A stretch of 64,000 nt of DNA, taken from assembly GCF_003149455.1 (NCBI RefSeq), contig NZ_QFFK01000004.1, forward strand, positions 124,001 through 188,000, given 5' to 3'. Numbering within the stretch: position 1 is the first letter of the stretch; each line of letters opens with the position of its first letter. Below, in pieces: positions 52,279 to 60,998 of this stretch. The position numbers were made by a program, and so were the translations under genes. A model generated the notes under the pieces. That model saw nothing but the letters and a program-made list of their open reading frames with translations, did no database searches and was not told the DNA's origin. Source of the DNA: Chitinophaga deserti. GTDB lineage: Bacteria > Bacteroidota > Bacteroidia > Chitinophagales > Chitinophagaceae.

Positions 52279-54114
52279 ATGAGAAGACCCAGCAGAAAAC
52301 CCGGAGAGCCCGATGTGAGCTTCAGGCAGCGAATGGCAGCATTGAAAAATCTGCCTGCTTTTTTCAGATTGGTATGGCAAACCAGTCCATGGATGACTAC
52401 CTGGAACATCCTGCTCAGAGCCGTACAATCGGCCACGCCATTAGCATTACTATACGTCAGTAAACTTATAATAGACGAGGTGGTTCGCCTCACGCAAACC
52501 CATGGGGATACGGGTTACCGTTATCTCTGGGAGCTGGTGGCGGTGGAATTTGCCCTCGTGATTATTTCCGGTGCGCTGGGAAGGGCTATTGGCCTGGTTG
52601 ATGGTTTACTGGGCGAGCAGGTAGCCAACCACACTTCCGTGCGCATTATGCAGCACGCCGCTACGCTCGATCTCGATCAGTTTGAAGATTCCGAGTTTTA
52701 TGATAAGCTGGAACGTGCCCGCCAGCAAACCGCAGGCCGTACCGCCCTGCTGAGCCAGGTACTCTCGCAGGTGCAGGATGTGGTGACCATGATATTCCTT
52801 GCCGCAGGCCTGCTCACTTTCAGTCCCTGGCTGATATTGTTACTCCTCGTGGCGGTACTCCCTTCTTTCTTTGCAGAAACGCATTTCAACGACCGCTTTT
52901 ATGCATTGGCATGGGGAGAAACATCAGCCCGCCGCGAACTGGATTACATCCGCTTCCTCGGTGCCAGCGATGAATCGGTGAAGGAAGTGAAGATTTTCAA
53001 CCTGAGTCAATACCTCGTAAACCGTTTCAGTCAGCTGGCCAGTAAGTTTTACCTCGACAAGCGGCGCCTTTCCATCCGGTACAACATCTGGGCGGTGGTG
53101 TTTTCACTCATCGGCAGCGCGGGGTATTATGCGGCGTATGTTATTATCATCCTTCAAACTGTACGCGGCCAGCTTACGATTGGCGACCTCGCTTTCCTCG
53201 GCGGTTCCTTCCGTCAGTTGAGAGGTGTGCTGGAAGGGGTGCTGATGCGATTTACCAGTGTAACGCAGGGTGCCATATACCTGCGCGACCTCTTCGAGTT
53301 TTTTGAGATACAGCCCCGCATTACCCATCCTAAAAATGCCCGTCCATTCCCGAACCCCATCCGCGAAGGATTTGTGTTTGAGAATGTAGGTTTCAAATAC
53401 CTCAATTCCACCCGCTGGGCTAACCGCCATCTGAGTTTTACCCTGCATGCCGGGGAAAAGCTGGCGCTGGTAGGGGAGAACGGGGCGGGTAAAACCACGC
53501 TGGTGAAGCTCCTGGCCCGCCTGTACGACCCTTCCGAAGGCCGTATCCTGCTCGATGGTCATGATCTGAAGGAATATGACCTCAACGAGCTGCGCATGCA
53601 GGTAGGCGTCATTTTCCAGGACTTCCAGCGGTACCAGATGACCTTCGCGCAAAACATTGCTGTGGGCAACATCGCAGAAATAGAAAATGCTGCGCGGATA
53701 GAACAGGCGGCGGAAAAAAGTATGGCCGACATGTTGTATCCCCGCCTTCCCGGTGGCTTCGGGCAAATGCTGGGGCGCCGCTTCGCTAATGGGGTGGAAC
53801 TTTCCGGTGGTGAATGGCAGAAAGTTGCCCTAGCCCGGGCCTACATGAAAAATGCCCAGCTCCTCATCCTCGACGAACCTACTGCCGCCCTCGATGCCCG
53901 TGCGGAATATGAAGTTTTCCAGCGCTTCGCGGATCTTACAAGAGGGAAGTCTGCCGTGCTCATTTCGCACCGTTTCTCTACCGTCCGCATGGCCGACCGC
54001 ATATTGGTGCTGGAAGGCGGTGAGCTGCTGGAAATCGGTACGCATGAAGAGCTGATTGCTAAAAAAGGGCGGTACGAAGAATTATTTACACTACAGGCAG
54101 CCGGTTACCGGTAA
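52279..54114 (+). CDS. ABC exporter, fused membrane and ATPase domains
   Basis: This 611-residue half-transporter has six expected membrane helices in residues 35-330 (for example FALVIISGALGRAIGLVDGL and WLILLLLVAVLPSFF) and a nucleotide-binding domain from about residue 365. Walker A (VGENGAGKTT) lies near 398, the Q-loop in GVIFQDFQRY, the signature LSGGEWQK near 508, Walker B LLILDEP near 528, and the switch His in ISHRFSTV. It probably works as a homodimer to export a lipid, peptide or drug; the substrate is not evident. The gene stands alone, between a terminator and the DUF3817 gene 49 bp downstream. Confidence 0.94.
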   Translation: MRRPSRKPGEPDVSFRQRMAALKNLPAFFRLVWQTSPWMTTWNILLRAVQSATPLALLYVSKLIIDEVVRLTQTHGDTGYRYLWELVAVEFALVIISGALGRAIGLVDGLLGEQVANHTSVRIMQHAATLDLDQFEDSEFYDKLERARQQTAGRTALLSQVLSQVQDVVTMIFLAAGLLTFSPWLILLLLVAVLPSFFAETHFNDRFYALAWGETSARRELDYIRFLGASDESVKEVKIFNLSQYLVNRFSQLASKFYLDKRRLSIRYNIWAVVFSLIGSAGYYAAYVIIILQTVRGQLTIGDLAFLGGSFRQLRGVLEGVLMRFTSVTQGAIYLRDLFEFFEIQPRITHPKNARPFPNPIREGFVFENVGFKYLNSTRWANRHLSFTLHAGEKLALVGENGAGKTTLVKLLARLYDPSEGRILLDGHDLKEYDLNELRMQVGVIFQDFQRYQMTFAQNIAVGNIAEIENAARIEQAAEKSMADMLYPRLPGGFGQMLGRRFANGVELSGGEWQKVALARAYMKNAQLLILDEPTAALDARAEYEVFQRFADLTRGKSAVLISHRFSTVRMADRILVLEGGELLEIGTHEELIAKKGRYEELFTLQAAGYR

Positions 54115-54151
54115 ACTGATCATAATCATATTTCGGAAAACGATTCCGGCG

Positions 54152-54159
54152 TAGGTTTG
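54152..54159 (+). promoter_or_regulatory. -7 element 4 nt before the DUF3817 start codon
   Basis: TAGGTTTG is a full match to TAnnTTTG and ends 4 nt before the ATG at 54164, predicting a leaderless mRNA. A TTTC at about 54130 could stand in for the -33 box. Confidence 0.55.
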
Positions 54160-54163
54160 CGCC

Positions 54164-54478
54164 ATGGAAAAACAAGCATCCGGGCAGCAGCATGCCCGCT
54201 CCATCAAACGTTTCCGTATCATCGCCTGGCTCGAAGGGATTTCCTTCCTTGCCATCCTCTTCATTTCCATGCCGTTGAAGTACATCTGGGAGCAGCCCTG
54301 GCTGAACCAGCAGCTGGGTATGGCCCACGGCCTGCTCTTTGTGCTGTACGTTGTACTGGTCATTGAGATGAAAATGGTGCTGCAATGGTCCCTGAAAAAG
54401 ACCGCCATCGCCATGGGTGCTTCCATAGTACCCTTCGGAACCTTTTTCATCAACGAAAAGTGGATCCACCGTCCGTAG
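54164..54478 (+). CDS. DUF3817 family small membrane protein
   Basis: This 104-residue protein has three hydrophobic helices: IIAWLEGISFLAILFISMPL, MAHGLLFVLYVVLVIEM and an AIAMGASIVPFGTFFIN segment. The order of these motifs (LEGISFL, a PLKY turn, GMAHGLLF) is typical for DUF3817, a bacterial integral membrane family without a known role. It is followed by a clear terminator. The start is supported by the -7 box at 54152-54159. Confidence 0.9.
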   Translation: MEKQASGQQHARSIKRFRIIAWLEGISFLAILFISMPLKYIWEQPWLNQQLGMAHGLLFVLYVVLVIEMKMVLQWSLKKTAIAMGASIVPFGTFFINEKWIHRP

Positions 54479-54513
54479 TATTCTCTATCTTTCTTTAGTA
54501 TATTTAGGCAAGC

Positions 54514-54546
54514 AAAAAAGGGCTGTTTCTTCTGAAACGGCCCTTT
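54514..54546 (+). terminator. Intrinsic terminator of the DUF3817 gene
   Basis: GGGCTGTTTC (54520-54529) pairs with GAAACGGCCC (54534-54543), one G-U pair, with a TTCT loop, an upstream A-run and TTT after it. Confidence 0.85.
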
Positions 54547-54650
54547 CTCATTTTACTTTTAGCATTATAGGGGGCATTTATGCCATCCTTCTGCCGTACT
54601 ACCTTCACCTTTCCTCCGGTCTGCTTCCACAGCTGATGCATATTTACTTC

Positions 54651-54705
54651 AGGGTTACTTAAGGTTTACTTAAGGGTTAATGTAGGTATAATGTAGGTAT
54701 GCGAT
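54651..54705. repeat. 11-bp tandem repeat, five units
   Basis: Units AGGGTTACTTA, AGGTTTACTTA, AGGGTTAATGT, AGGTATAATGT and AGGTATGCGAT have an exact 11-bp period. On the other strand the first units read TAAGTAACCCT, the same core as the array at 9396. The array lies between two convergent genes, so it is unlikely to be a promoter element. Confidence 0.88.
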
Positions 54706-54868
54706 ATTCAAAAGTATCTATAACCCTTTACTGTATTGGATTTCACTAAATGTATACCCTATGTTTAGTACAATGTTACGCTCTTTATATACATGAATGC
54801 GAGTATTGTATCAGTATTTAGTTAAAATATAATCACTTTAAATGGGCTTGTTCAGATGACCTAAAGTA

Positions 54869-54890
54869 AGTACCCATTAATTACCCATTA
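54869..54890. repeat. 11-bp direct repeat, two units
   Basis: AGTACCCATTA and ATTACCCATTA lie end to end. With only two units this is a minimal array, but the period and the TA-CCC core agree with the other arrays. The surrounding 54706-54940 stretch is AT-rich and holds no gene. Confidence 0.6.
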
Positions 54891-54943
54891 TGCGCCTTGT
54901 AAGCCATGATTAAACTATCATGATCGCAGGTGACAACCCGGAA

Positions 54944-54977
54944 TAAAAAAAGGCCGCTCCATGGTATGAAGCAGCCT
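54944..54977 (-). terminator. Intrinsic terminator of the DinB gene
   Basis: Read on the minus strand, a 12-bp stem with two G-U pairs (complements of 54966-54977 and 54951-54962) is closed by a 3-nt loop and followed by seven T residues. It lies 25 bp after the DinB stop codon. Confidence 0.88.
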
Positions 54978-55002
54978 GGTGAATGGTTGAGTATGCTTTG
55001 CA

Positions 55003-55500
55003 TTACATTGCAGGCTCGTCTGCACTGGGGCCGTAGCTGCCGGGGATGGGCACATCCAGCAGGCGGAGGTATACTCCCAGCTGAGCCCTGTGGTGCACAA
55101 TCTGGTTGTAAGCCATGCGGATCACTTCCGATTTGGGATTTACAGCATGGATCTGGTCGCCGGTACGCAGCGTCCAGGGTTTGCTGAAAGTAGATTCATC
55201 TGCGCTTTCGAGGCTGGTACGGCCTTCTTCCAGTGCCTTTTCATGAATATCAAGAAGGTCCTGCGCGCTGCTTACAGGTGTGGGCGTCCAGTCCATACCG
55301 GCAAAATCCAGCTCATCGGTTTCTATAGCCATCTTTGTCCAGGTGGGGAGCTCTGCGATATGGGTGGCAAGCGTACGTATGTCCATGCTTTTGGGATGCG
55401 GGCGCCAGTCCAGTTTATCGGTAGGAATACGGCCCAGCATTTTGCGGGTGGTTTCGGCTTCGCGGGCCATTTCTTTCAGCAGTGTGGGAATAGTTGCCAT
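55003..55500 (-). CDS. DinB family protein
   Basis: This 165-residue protein begins MATIPTLLKEMAREAETTRK and shows the four-helix DinB/YfiT-like pattern with metal-ligand His residues in TLATHIAELPTW and NQIVHHRAQLGVYLRLLDVP. DinB proteins are metal-dependent and often act as thiol transferases with bacillithiol or similar cofactors; the specific role here is unknown. A longer open frame starts at 55533 (MFHQTNKN), but a CATCTTTG -7-like box (7 of 8) near 55530 would lie inside it, so the shorter start is better. A strong terminator follows. Confidence 0.9.
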   Translation of the reverse strand: MATIPTLLKEMAREAETTRKMLGRIPTDKLDWRPHPKSMDIRTLATHIAELPTWTKMAIETDELDFAGMDWTPTPVSSAQDLLDIHEKALEEGRTSLESADESTFSKPWTLRTGDQIHAVNPKSEVIRMAYNQIVHHRAQLGVYLRLLDVPIPGSYGPSADEPAM

Positions 55501-55612
55501 AATAATCAGGTTTTTATTGGTTTGATGAAACAAAGATGCGATGGGGGTTTGACAGCCTTATGTCAGCAGGGTTCAACTTTTTTTCTGTAGATTGGGAAAA
55601 ATTATGTGCTCC

Positions 55613-56047
55613 ATGCGTATTGCTGTTTTACTGTCACTCCCGGTTATGATGATCGCCTGCCAATCGTCTCCTTCCAATCAGCAGGCTGCTGAAAGCGAAG
55701 CCAGCGCGCATTGTTACCGGAAAGTAACCGGGCGCGACACCTTTGTTTTACAACTGGTGGTGAACGATGGAGACGTAAAAGGGGTACTGGAATATGATTT
55801 TCATGAGAAAGACGGCAACACCGGAACGGTGGATGGCGCTTTGAAGGATAATATTTTCAGGGGCACTTACCACTTTAAAAGTGAAGGTGTAACGAGCGAC
55901 AGGCCCGTTATCTTCAAAATGATGGGCGATCAGTTGTATGAAGCCCTGGCGGATAGTGCCGATGCCAATGGCATACCGGTATTCGCGGCAGAAGATGCGC
56001 GTTTGCGCTTCGATCCTTCTCCTTACACTAAAGCAGCCTGCGAATAG
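55613..56047 (+). CDS. Small lipoprotein, unknown function
   Basis: This 144-residue protein starts MRIAVLLSLPVMMIACQSSP, a lipoprotein signal with lipobox MIAC. The mature part is strand-rich (YRKVTGRDTFVLQLVVNDGD, VKGVLEYDFHEKDGNTGTVD, GALKDNIFRGTYHFKSEG), with the look of a small beta-barrel or lipocalin-like fold that reports stability or binds a ligand. I do not recognise a family. Starts at 55592 (TTG) and 55604 (ATG) are in frame. It runs convergent with dusB, with 4 bp between the stop codons and no clear terminator. Confidence 0.75.
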   Translation: MRIAVLLSLPVMMIACQSSPSNQQAAESEASAHCYRKVTGRDTFVLQLVVNDGDVKGVLEYDFHEKDGNTGTVDGALKDNIFRGTYHFKSEGVTSDRPVIFKMMGDQLYEALADSADANGIPVFAAEDARLRFDPSPYTKAACE

Positions 56048-56051
56048 GCTT

Positions 56052-57089
56052 TTACAGCGGACAATTTTCGTGGTAGTTGATGAGCTGGATGGGTTTCTTC
56101 TCCATCTCGAAGCCGTCGTATGCCAGTAAGATCTCATCGAGTACGGCATGGATCTCTTCCGGATCGGTGAGGGTTACGAGGCGGCTGCGGTATTCCTTGA
56201 TGCCGGGGAGGCTTTTCAGGTACGTGAGGTAATGGCGGCGCATGTTGTAAATGCCTGCCACGGGGCCTTTCCATTGCAGGGATTTCACCAGCTGCTGCCT
56301 GCATACCGCTATGCGTTCTGCCACGGTAGGTGCGGGTAATTCTTCGCCGGTATTGAGGAAGTGGCGTATTTCCCGGAAGATCCAGGGATAGCCGATGGCG
56401 GCGCGGCCTACCATGATCCCGTCTATTCCATAACGGTTTTTATACTCCAGTGCTTTCTGCGGACTGTCGATATCCCCGTTTCCGAAGATGGGAATTTTGA
56501 TGCGGGGATTGTTTTTGACTTTGGCGATGAGCGACCAGTCGGCCTCGCCCTTATACATCTGGCAGCGGGTGCGGCCGTGAATGGTGAGGGCTTTGATACC
56601 GGCATCCTGGAGCATTTCTGCCACGGTTTCGATGTTTTTGGTATCATCATCCCAGCCGAGGCGAGTTTTAACCGTAACGGGCAGGGAAGTGGCTTTAACG
56701 ACGGCGGCGGTGAGCCTTTGCATCAGCTGCATATCTTTCAGCACACCTGAGCCGGCGCCCTGGGCTACTATACCTTTAACGGGGCATCCGAAGTTGATAT
56801 CGAGGAAATCGGGCTGGGTAAGATCTACGATATGGGCGGCCATGGCCATGCGCTTTTCATCGCCCCCGAACAGCTGTACGCCTGCAGGGCGTTCTTCATC
56901 GAAGATATCGAGCTTGCGGCGGCATTTGGCGGAATCACCGATAAGCCCTTCGCTGGAAATGAACTCCGTATACAGGAGATCGGCCCCGTTTTCCTTGCAA
57001 ACCACCCGGAACGGCGGATCGCTCACGTCTTCCATGGGTGCCAGGAGAAGCGGGAATTCCGGCAGCGTTATATGTTCGATTCTTACCAT
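56052..57089 (-). CDS. dusB: tRNA-dihydrouridine synthase, DusB-like
   Basis: This 345-residue FMN enzyme reduces uridines of tRNA to dihydrouridine. It shows LLAPMEDVSDPPFR at the N-terminus, YTEFISSEGL, VQLFGGDEKRM, the catalytic Cys in DINFGCPVKGIV, the TVKTRLGWD strand, LTIHGRTRCQMYKGEADW and GNGDIDSPQ, GIDGIMVGRAAIGYPWIF. This is the normal Dus order. A full-match -7 box (TAATTTTG) ends 8 nt before the ATG. It is followed by the lipoprotein gene on the opposite strand; upstream lies a phosphatase gene on the same strand, 23 bp away. Confidence 0.95.
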   Translation of the reverse strand: MVRIEHITLPEFPLLLAPMEDVSDPPFRVVCKENGADLLYTEFISSEGLIGDSAKCRRKLDIFDEERPAGVQLFGGDEKRMAMAAHIVDLTQPDFLDINFGCPVKGIVAQGAGSGVLKDMQLMQRLTAAVVKATSLPVTVKTRLGWDDDTKNIETVAEMLQDAGIKALTIHGRTRCQMYKGEADWSLIAKVKNNPRIKIPIFGNGDIDSPQKALEYKNRYGIDGIMVGRAAIGYPWIFREIRHFLNTGEELPAPTVAERIAVCRQQLVKSLQWKGPVAGIYNMRRHYLTYLKSLPGIKEYRSRLVTLTDPEEIHAVLDEILLAYDGFEMEKKPIQLINYHENCPL

Positions 57090-57097
57090 CGCGGCCG

Positions 57098-57105
57098 CAA
57101 AATTA
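57098..57105 (-). promoter_or_regulatory. -7 element of dusB
   Basis: The minus strand reads TAATTTTG, a full match to TAnnTTTG, 8 nt before the dusB ATG. The predicted leader is only a few nucleotides. Confidence 0.5.
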
Positions 57106-57112
57106 CGAAAAA

Positions 57113-57844
57113 TCAGGTATTCCGGCCTTTTTCACCGGGATAGAGGTACTGCACCGTATCGCTCTGGATACATTCTTTAGTCCGCAGGTCCATGGCGGTG
57201 AGCTTTCCATTGAACCCGGCGCCGGTATCCACATTCCATACGTTTCCGGCATGCATGGGCATGAACTGGCCGTAGTTGATGGTAGGGGTATGCCCGATGA
57301 ATATTTCACTGAAGAGTCGCAGGCGCTTGGGATAGCGGATATCCGTAGTACTGAGCTTGGGATCGAGGGAGAGGGCCATTTCCCATAAGGTACGGTCCCA
57401 CATGTAGTTATACTGATACCGCTCGTAATCCGGGCCGTGCATGGATGCGAAGCCGGCATGGATGTAGAGGCGGTTATGCTCGTCTGTATAAAATTGCCGC
57501 ATGCGGCGGTAGAAAGCGAGGTGTGCCTTGCGGACTTCGGGCGTCAGCTTTTCATAGCTGGCCACCGTAGCCTTTCCGCCATGCTGCAGCCAGAGGTCGG
57601 ATGCAGGTTCCCCTGCCAGCCACGATTCGCACCAGGCATCGTGGTTACCACGGAGGAAGATGCAGGTACAACGCTGTTCCAGCTCCATCATATAAGCGAT
57701 GGTTTCGGCGGACTGTGACCATCCGTCTACATAATCGCCCAGGAATATCAGCCGGTCGCCGGGGAGGGGATGTATTTTTTCTATGATCTGGTGCAGGGCT
57801 TTATAAGCACCGTGAATATCGCCTATCGCAAAGGTTCTGCTCAT
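57113..57844 (-). CDS. Calcineurin-like metallophosphoesterase (PrpA/ApaH-like)
   Basis: This 243-residue phosphatase carries all metal-ligand motifs of the PPP-type superfamily: GDIHGAYKAL at residue 8, FLGDYVDGWSQS near 34, RGNHDAWCES near 65, and later His residues in IHAGFASMHGP and FIGHTPT. It probably dephosphorylates phosphoproteins or dinucleoside polyphosphates; the subtype cannot be fixed by eye. No signal peptide is present. A weak -7-like TAAATTCG lies 7 nt before the ATG. It is 23 bp upstream of dusB, but dusB seems to have its own promoter. Confidence 0.92.
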   Translation of the reverse strand: MSRTFAIGDIHGAYKALHQIIEKIHPLPGDRLIFLGDYVDGWSQSAETIAYMMELEQRCTCIFLRGNHDAWCESWLAGEPASDLWLQHGGKATVASYEKLTPEVRKAHLAFYRRMRQFYTDEHNRLYIHAGFASMHGPDYERYQYNYMWDRTLWEMALSLDPKLSTTDIRYPKRLRLFSEIFIGHTPTINYGQFMPMHAGNVWNVDTGAGFNGKLTAMDLRTKECIQSDTVQYLYPGEKGRNT

Positions 57845-57861
57845 GTGGCAGCGAATTTACG

Positions 57862-58437
57862 CTATTTGCCGTTATCCTGTTTGTTACGGAATGGAGTTAA
57901 AAGGGTATACACCGATATATCGAGGTATTGGCCCTCGAAATACTGCGCTTCCCGGAAAAATCCTTCTTTCACAAACCCTGCATGGTTCAGCACTTTCTCG
58001 CTGGCCACGTTCACCGGGTCAATAATGGCTTCCACAGAATGCAGGCGGTACGTTTCAAATCCATGATGGAGCACGGCGGCAAGGGCTTCACGGATAATGC
58101 CTTTACCATGATAACCATCGTGCAGCATATATCCCACCTCTGCGCGGTGGGCAGCCGCATTCAGTTTCACATAGCCGATCACGCCGATCACTTTATCTTC
58201 TCCTTTCAGCGTAATACCCCAGTTAATGGCCTCGTTCTGCTCCGCCAGTTTCAGGAACCTGTCAATCAGTTCCTTTGCATCTTCGATAGAAGCGGCCCGC
58301 GGCCGGGGAATGAAATGCATCAGGGATGGATGGCCACGGAGGTAAAGGATCTCGCTGGCATCGCCATGATGGATTTGTCTTAGAACCAGCCTGTCTGTTG
58401 TGATGTCGGGAACCGGGGTGAGTTGAAACGTAAGCAT
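57862..58437 (-). CDS. GNAT family N-acetyltransferase (RimJ/RimL type)
   Basis: This 191-residue acetyltransferase opens with DITTDRLVLRQIHHGDASEI, the usual start of the ribosomal-protein acetyltransferase-like group. It has the acetyl-CoA strand VIGVIGYVKLNAAAHRAEVG, the pyrophosphate loop region GYMLHDGYHGKGIIREAL and the C-terminal VEAIIDPVNVASEKVLNHAG followed by FVKEG. The acceptor is unknown. A -7-like TAAATTGC lies 3 nt before its ATG. It sits 17 bp upstream of the phosphatase gene on the same strand. Confidence 0.93.
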   Translation of the reverse strand: MLTFQLTPVPDITTDRLVLRQIHHGDASEILYLRGHPSLMHFIPRPRAASIEDAKELIDRFLKLAEQNEAINWGITLKGEDKVIGVIGYVKLNAAAHRAEVGYMLHDGYHGKGIIREALAAVLHHGFETYRLHSVEAIIDPVNVASEKVLNHAGFVKEGFFREAQYFEGQYLDISVYTLLTPFRNKQDNGK

Positions 58438-58455
58438 GCGGCAATTTAACGCAAA

Positions 58456-59250
58456 TCATGCTTCCATAGACAGCTCTTTCTTGTAATTGGTGAAATTCTT
58501 CCCCGAAGCGTTCTTAAAGTATTTCGAGAAGTGCGATTTGTCTTCAAACCCCAGGTGGTACGCGATTTCCTTCATGGAATAGTTCTCCCGGTGAGTGGCC
58601 AGCATGCGTGCTTCCGACAGTATCCTGCGGCGGATGTGTTCGCTGGCTGTTACGCCAGTCAGCTCCTTGAGGGTGGTATTGAGGTGGTTGGCAGTAACGT
58701 GGAGATTACCGGCGTAATCGGTCACTTTTTTGAGGAGGATGAAGTGCTGGTCGAGCTGTGCGAGGAACTGCCTTACCAGTCCGGTTTTACGGTCGGCGGA
58801 ATATCCGGTACGCGGAGCAGGCAGGCAGCGTGCTATCTGCCGCAGGAGGATCTTGAGGTAATCACGGATCATGTCTAAGCGGTAGGGCCGGTCCGATTCC
58901 CATTCCGCGCGGATGAGCTGCAGCAGTTCAAATACCTCGTCCCTTTGTGCAGGCTCTACCTTCAGCACCGGCTTGCCTGCCGCACCCTGGAGGCATAGTT
59001 CGTATACGAGGGGGATGTAATGGATGAAATCGTGGGTGAAAGTGAAGGAATGCCCTCTGGCATCGCGGGAGAAAGCGCCCTGGCCTGATGCGGCGCTGCG
59101 GATGAAATAGAGGCCCTCGGTTTGTGTGGTGCTGCCTTCGAATAAACAGGCCCCCTGGGTGAGATGCACCAGCTGAATTTCGTTGGAAGCGCCGCCGGTT
59201 CGTGCCGGTAATGGTTGCAGACGGAAGGATTCGTTATGACTTGGTTGCAT
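58456..59250 (-). CDS. AraC-family transcriptional regulator
   Basis: This 264-residue protein has a cupin-like N-terminal sensor part (LPARTGGASNEIQLVHLTQG and following strands) and a C-terminal AraC double helix-turn-helix (near residues 165-260: TANHLNTTLKELTGVTASEH, MKEIAYHLGFEDKSHFSKYF and KNASGKNFTNYKK). It is divergent from the sulfatase gene, with 184 bp between the start codons, so it may control the sulfatase-rhamnosidase cluster, though this is inference. The effector is unknown. Confidence 0.92.
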   Translation of the reverse strand: MQPSHNESFRLQPLPARTGGASNEIQLVHLTQGACLFEGSTTQTEGLYFIRSAASGQGAFSRDARGHSFTFTHDFIHYIPLVYELCLQGAAGKPVLKVEPAQRDEVFELLQLIRAEWESDRPYRLDMIRDYLKILLRQIARCLPAPRTGYSADRKTGLVRQFLAQLDQHFILLKKVTDYAGNLHVTANHLNTTLKELTGVTASEHIRRRILSEARMLATHRENYSMKEIAYHLGFEDKSHFSKYFKNASGKNFTNYKKELSMEA

Positions 59251-59422
59251 GGGATTGGATTTTGGCAGGATAGAAACGATTGCTGTGCCAGAAGTACATC
59301 CCTTCTCTGAAACTCCCGGCAGGTAAGGGTTTTAGAAGTTGATGGCAGTTGTTCGAAATGATCCGGTCCGCGAAATGCCGGTGCCGCCACGAAATATCAT
59401 GGCACAGGCCGTTGTGGTTTAT

Positions 59423-59430
59423 TATCTTCA
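59423..59430 (+). promoter_or_regulatory. -7-like element 4 nt before the sulfatase start
   Basis: TATCTTCA (6 of 8 to TAnnTTTG) ends 4 nt before the ATG at 59435. It supports that ATG over upstream in-frame starts. Confidence 0.35.
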
Positions 59431-59434
59431 GCCC

Positions 59435-60940
59435 ATGAAGCACTGGATCTGCACCAGCCTTCTCCTGCTCGGCGTATTTTCGCAGGAGGTGGCCGCACAG
59501 CGTAAGAAGCCCGCGGGCAAAAAGCCGAACATCATCCTCATCTATGCCGATGACCTCGGCGTAGGGGAAGTAGGGGCATACGGACAACAGAAGATCAAAA
59601 CCCCGCACCTCGACCGGCTTGCCGCGCAGGGTATGAAGTTCAACCGGTTCTATACCAGCACTCCCGTATGCGCTCCCGCACGCTGTATGCTCATGACCGG
59701 CCGCCATGGCGGGCATAGTTATATCCGGGGCAATTATGAAATGGGAGGTTTTGCCGATTCGCTGGAAGGCGGACAAATGCCCCTCCCCGAAAACACCCTC
59801 ACCGTTGCCCGTATGCTCCGGCAGGCAGGTTATAAAACAGGGGCAGTTGGCAAGTGGGGTCTCGGCATGCATACCACCACCGGCGATCCCAACAAACAGG
59901 GCTTCGATTATTTCTACGGATACTACGACCAGAAGCAGTCTCATAATTTCTACCCCACACACCTCTGGGAAAACGGGCAATGGGATAGTCTTACAAATCC
60001 TCCCATCTACGTACATAAGGCTCTGAACCCGGCTGCTGCTACGGATGAAGATTTCAATCAGTTTAAAGGAAAGGAATATGCTATCGATAAGATGACCGGC
60101 AAGGCGCTGGATTTTATCCATCAGAACGCTTCCGGTCCTTTCTTCCTGTATCTGCCTTTCACATTGCCGCATGTATCGCTGCAGGCGCCTGACAGTGCCG
60201 TGCAGGCCTATGTAGGGCAGTTCAATGAGAAGCCCTATTATGGCAACAGCGGTTATGCTTCTGCAAAGTATCCCCTCAGCACCTACGCCGCCATGATTAC
60301 TTACCTCGATACGCAGGTAGGCATTATCCTCGAAGCCATCAAAAAGCAGGGGATAGATGGTGAAACCATCATCCTTTTTTCCAGTGATAACGGCGCTACT
60401 TTCAATGGTGGTGTGCAGCCTGCATTCTTCAACAGCGCAGCAGGCCTGCGCGGCTTAAAAATGGATCTTTACGAAGGTGGCATCCGCGAACCGCTTATAG
60501 TACGCTGGCCCGGGAAAATACCCGCCGGCAGTACATCATCCCTCATCTCCGTACAATACGACCTGCTGGCTACCTTCGCGGATATCGCAGGAATCCCCGT
60601 TCCGGAGAACGATGGTATTTCATTGCTCCCGGAAATGACGGGTAAGTCTTCCAAAACGGCCTCCCGCGAATACCTCTACTTCGAGTATCCCGAAAAGGGT
60701 GGCCAGCTCGCCATCCGCATGGGTAAATGGAAAGCAGTGAAAACCGGCCTGAAGCAGGACCCACAAAAGCAATGGGAGCTCTATGACCTCGATACCGACC
60801 CCGCAGAGCAGCGCGACCTTGCAGCGCAGCATCCGGCACTGCTTACCCGGTTCGATGCTATTGTGAAGAAGGAGCACCGTCCCGCCCATATCAGGGAATG
60901 GGAGATGCTGGATGTGAAGTGGCCGAAGGAAGGGAAGTAA
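59435..60940 (+). CDS. Exported sulfatase (formylglycine type, Cys)
   Basis: This 501-residue enzyme starts MKHWICTSLLLLGVFSQEVA, a signal peptide cleaved near AAQ. The sulfatase core has NIILIYADDLG (metal-binding D39-D40), the C79-A-P-A-R83 motif whose Cys is converted to formylglycine, TGRHGG, GAVGKWGLGMH and FSSDNGATFNGG. It removes sulfate esters from glycans in the periplasm. The subfamily cannot be assigned by eye. The maturase (anSME) must lie elsewhere. It is followed after 58 bp by an alpha-L-rhamnosidase gene, which points to a sulfated, rhamnose-containing glycan. In-frame starts up to 59339 exist but remove the signal peptide. Confidence 0.94.
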   Translation: MKHWICTSLLLLGVFSQEVAAQRKKPAGKKPNIILIYADDLGVGEVGAYGQQKIKTPHLDRLAAQGMKFNRFYTSTPVCAPARCMLMTGRHGGHSYIRGNYEMGGFADSLEGGQMPLPENTLTVARMLRQAGYKTGAVGKWGLGMHTTTGDPNKQGFDYFYGYYDQKQSHNFYPTHLWENGQWDSLTNPPIYVHKALNPAAATDEDFNQFKGKEYAIDKMTGKALDFIHQNASGPFFLYLPFTLPHVSLQAPDSAVQAYVGQFNEKPYYGNSGYASAKYPLSTYAAMITYLDTQVGIILEAIKKQGIDGETIILFSSDNGATFNGGVQPAFFNSAAGLRGLKMDLYEGGIREPLIVRWPGKIPAGSTSSLISVQYDLLATFADIAGIPVPENDGISLLPEMTGKSSKTASREYLYFEYPEKGGQLAIRMGKWKAVKTGLKQDPQKQWELYDLDTDPAEQRDLAAQHPALLTRFDAIVKKEHRPAHIREWEMLDVKWPKEGK

Positions 60941-60985
60941 CAGCCGGAGCAGGATGCACCGGGACAGTTGATCCCGATGATTTTT

Positions 60986-60993
60986 TATATTGC
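60986..60993 (+). promoter_or_regulatory. -7-like element 5 nt before the GH78 start
   Basis: TATATTGC (6 of 8 to TAnnTTTG) ends 5 nt before the ATG at 60999, so the rhamnosidase gene may have its own leaderless mRNA besides read-through from the sulfatase gene. Confidence 0.35.
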
Positions 60994-60998
60994 GCGTA

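Noticed and set aside
50668..52428. Open frame of 586 codons antisense to the third SusD gene
   Set aside because: It is a shadow of a well-supported SusD with no recognisable domain. The same holds for the long antisense frames at 11192-12316, 13984-15420, 17132-18160, 18193-19479, 21940-23010 and 48566-49849.
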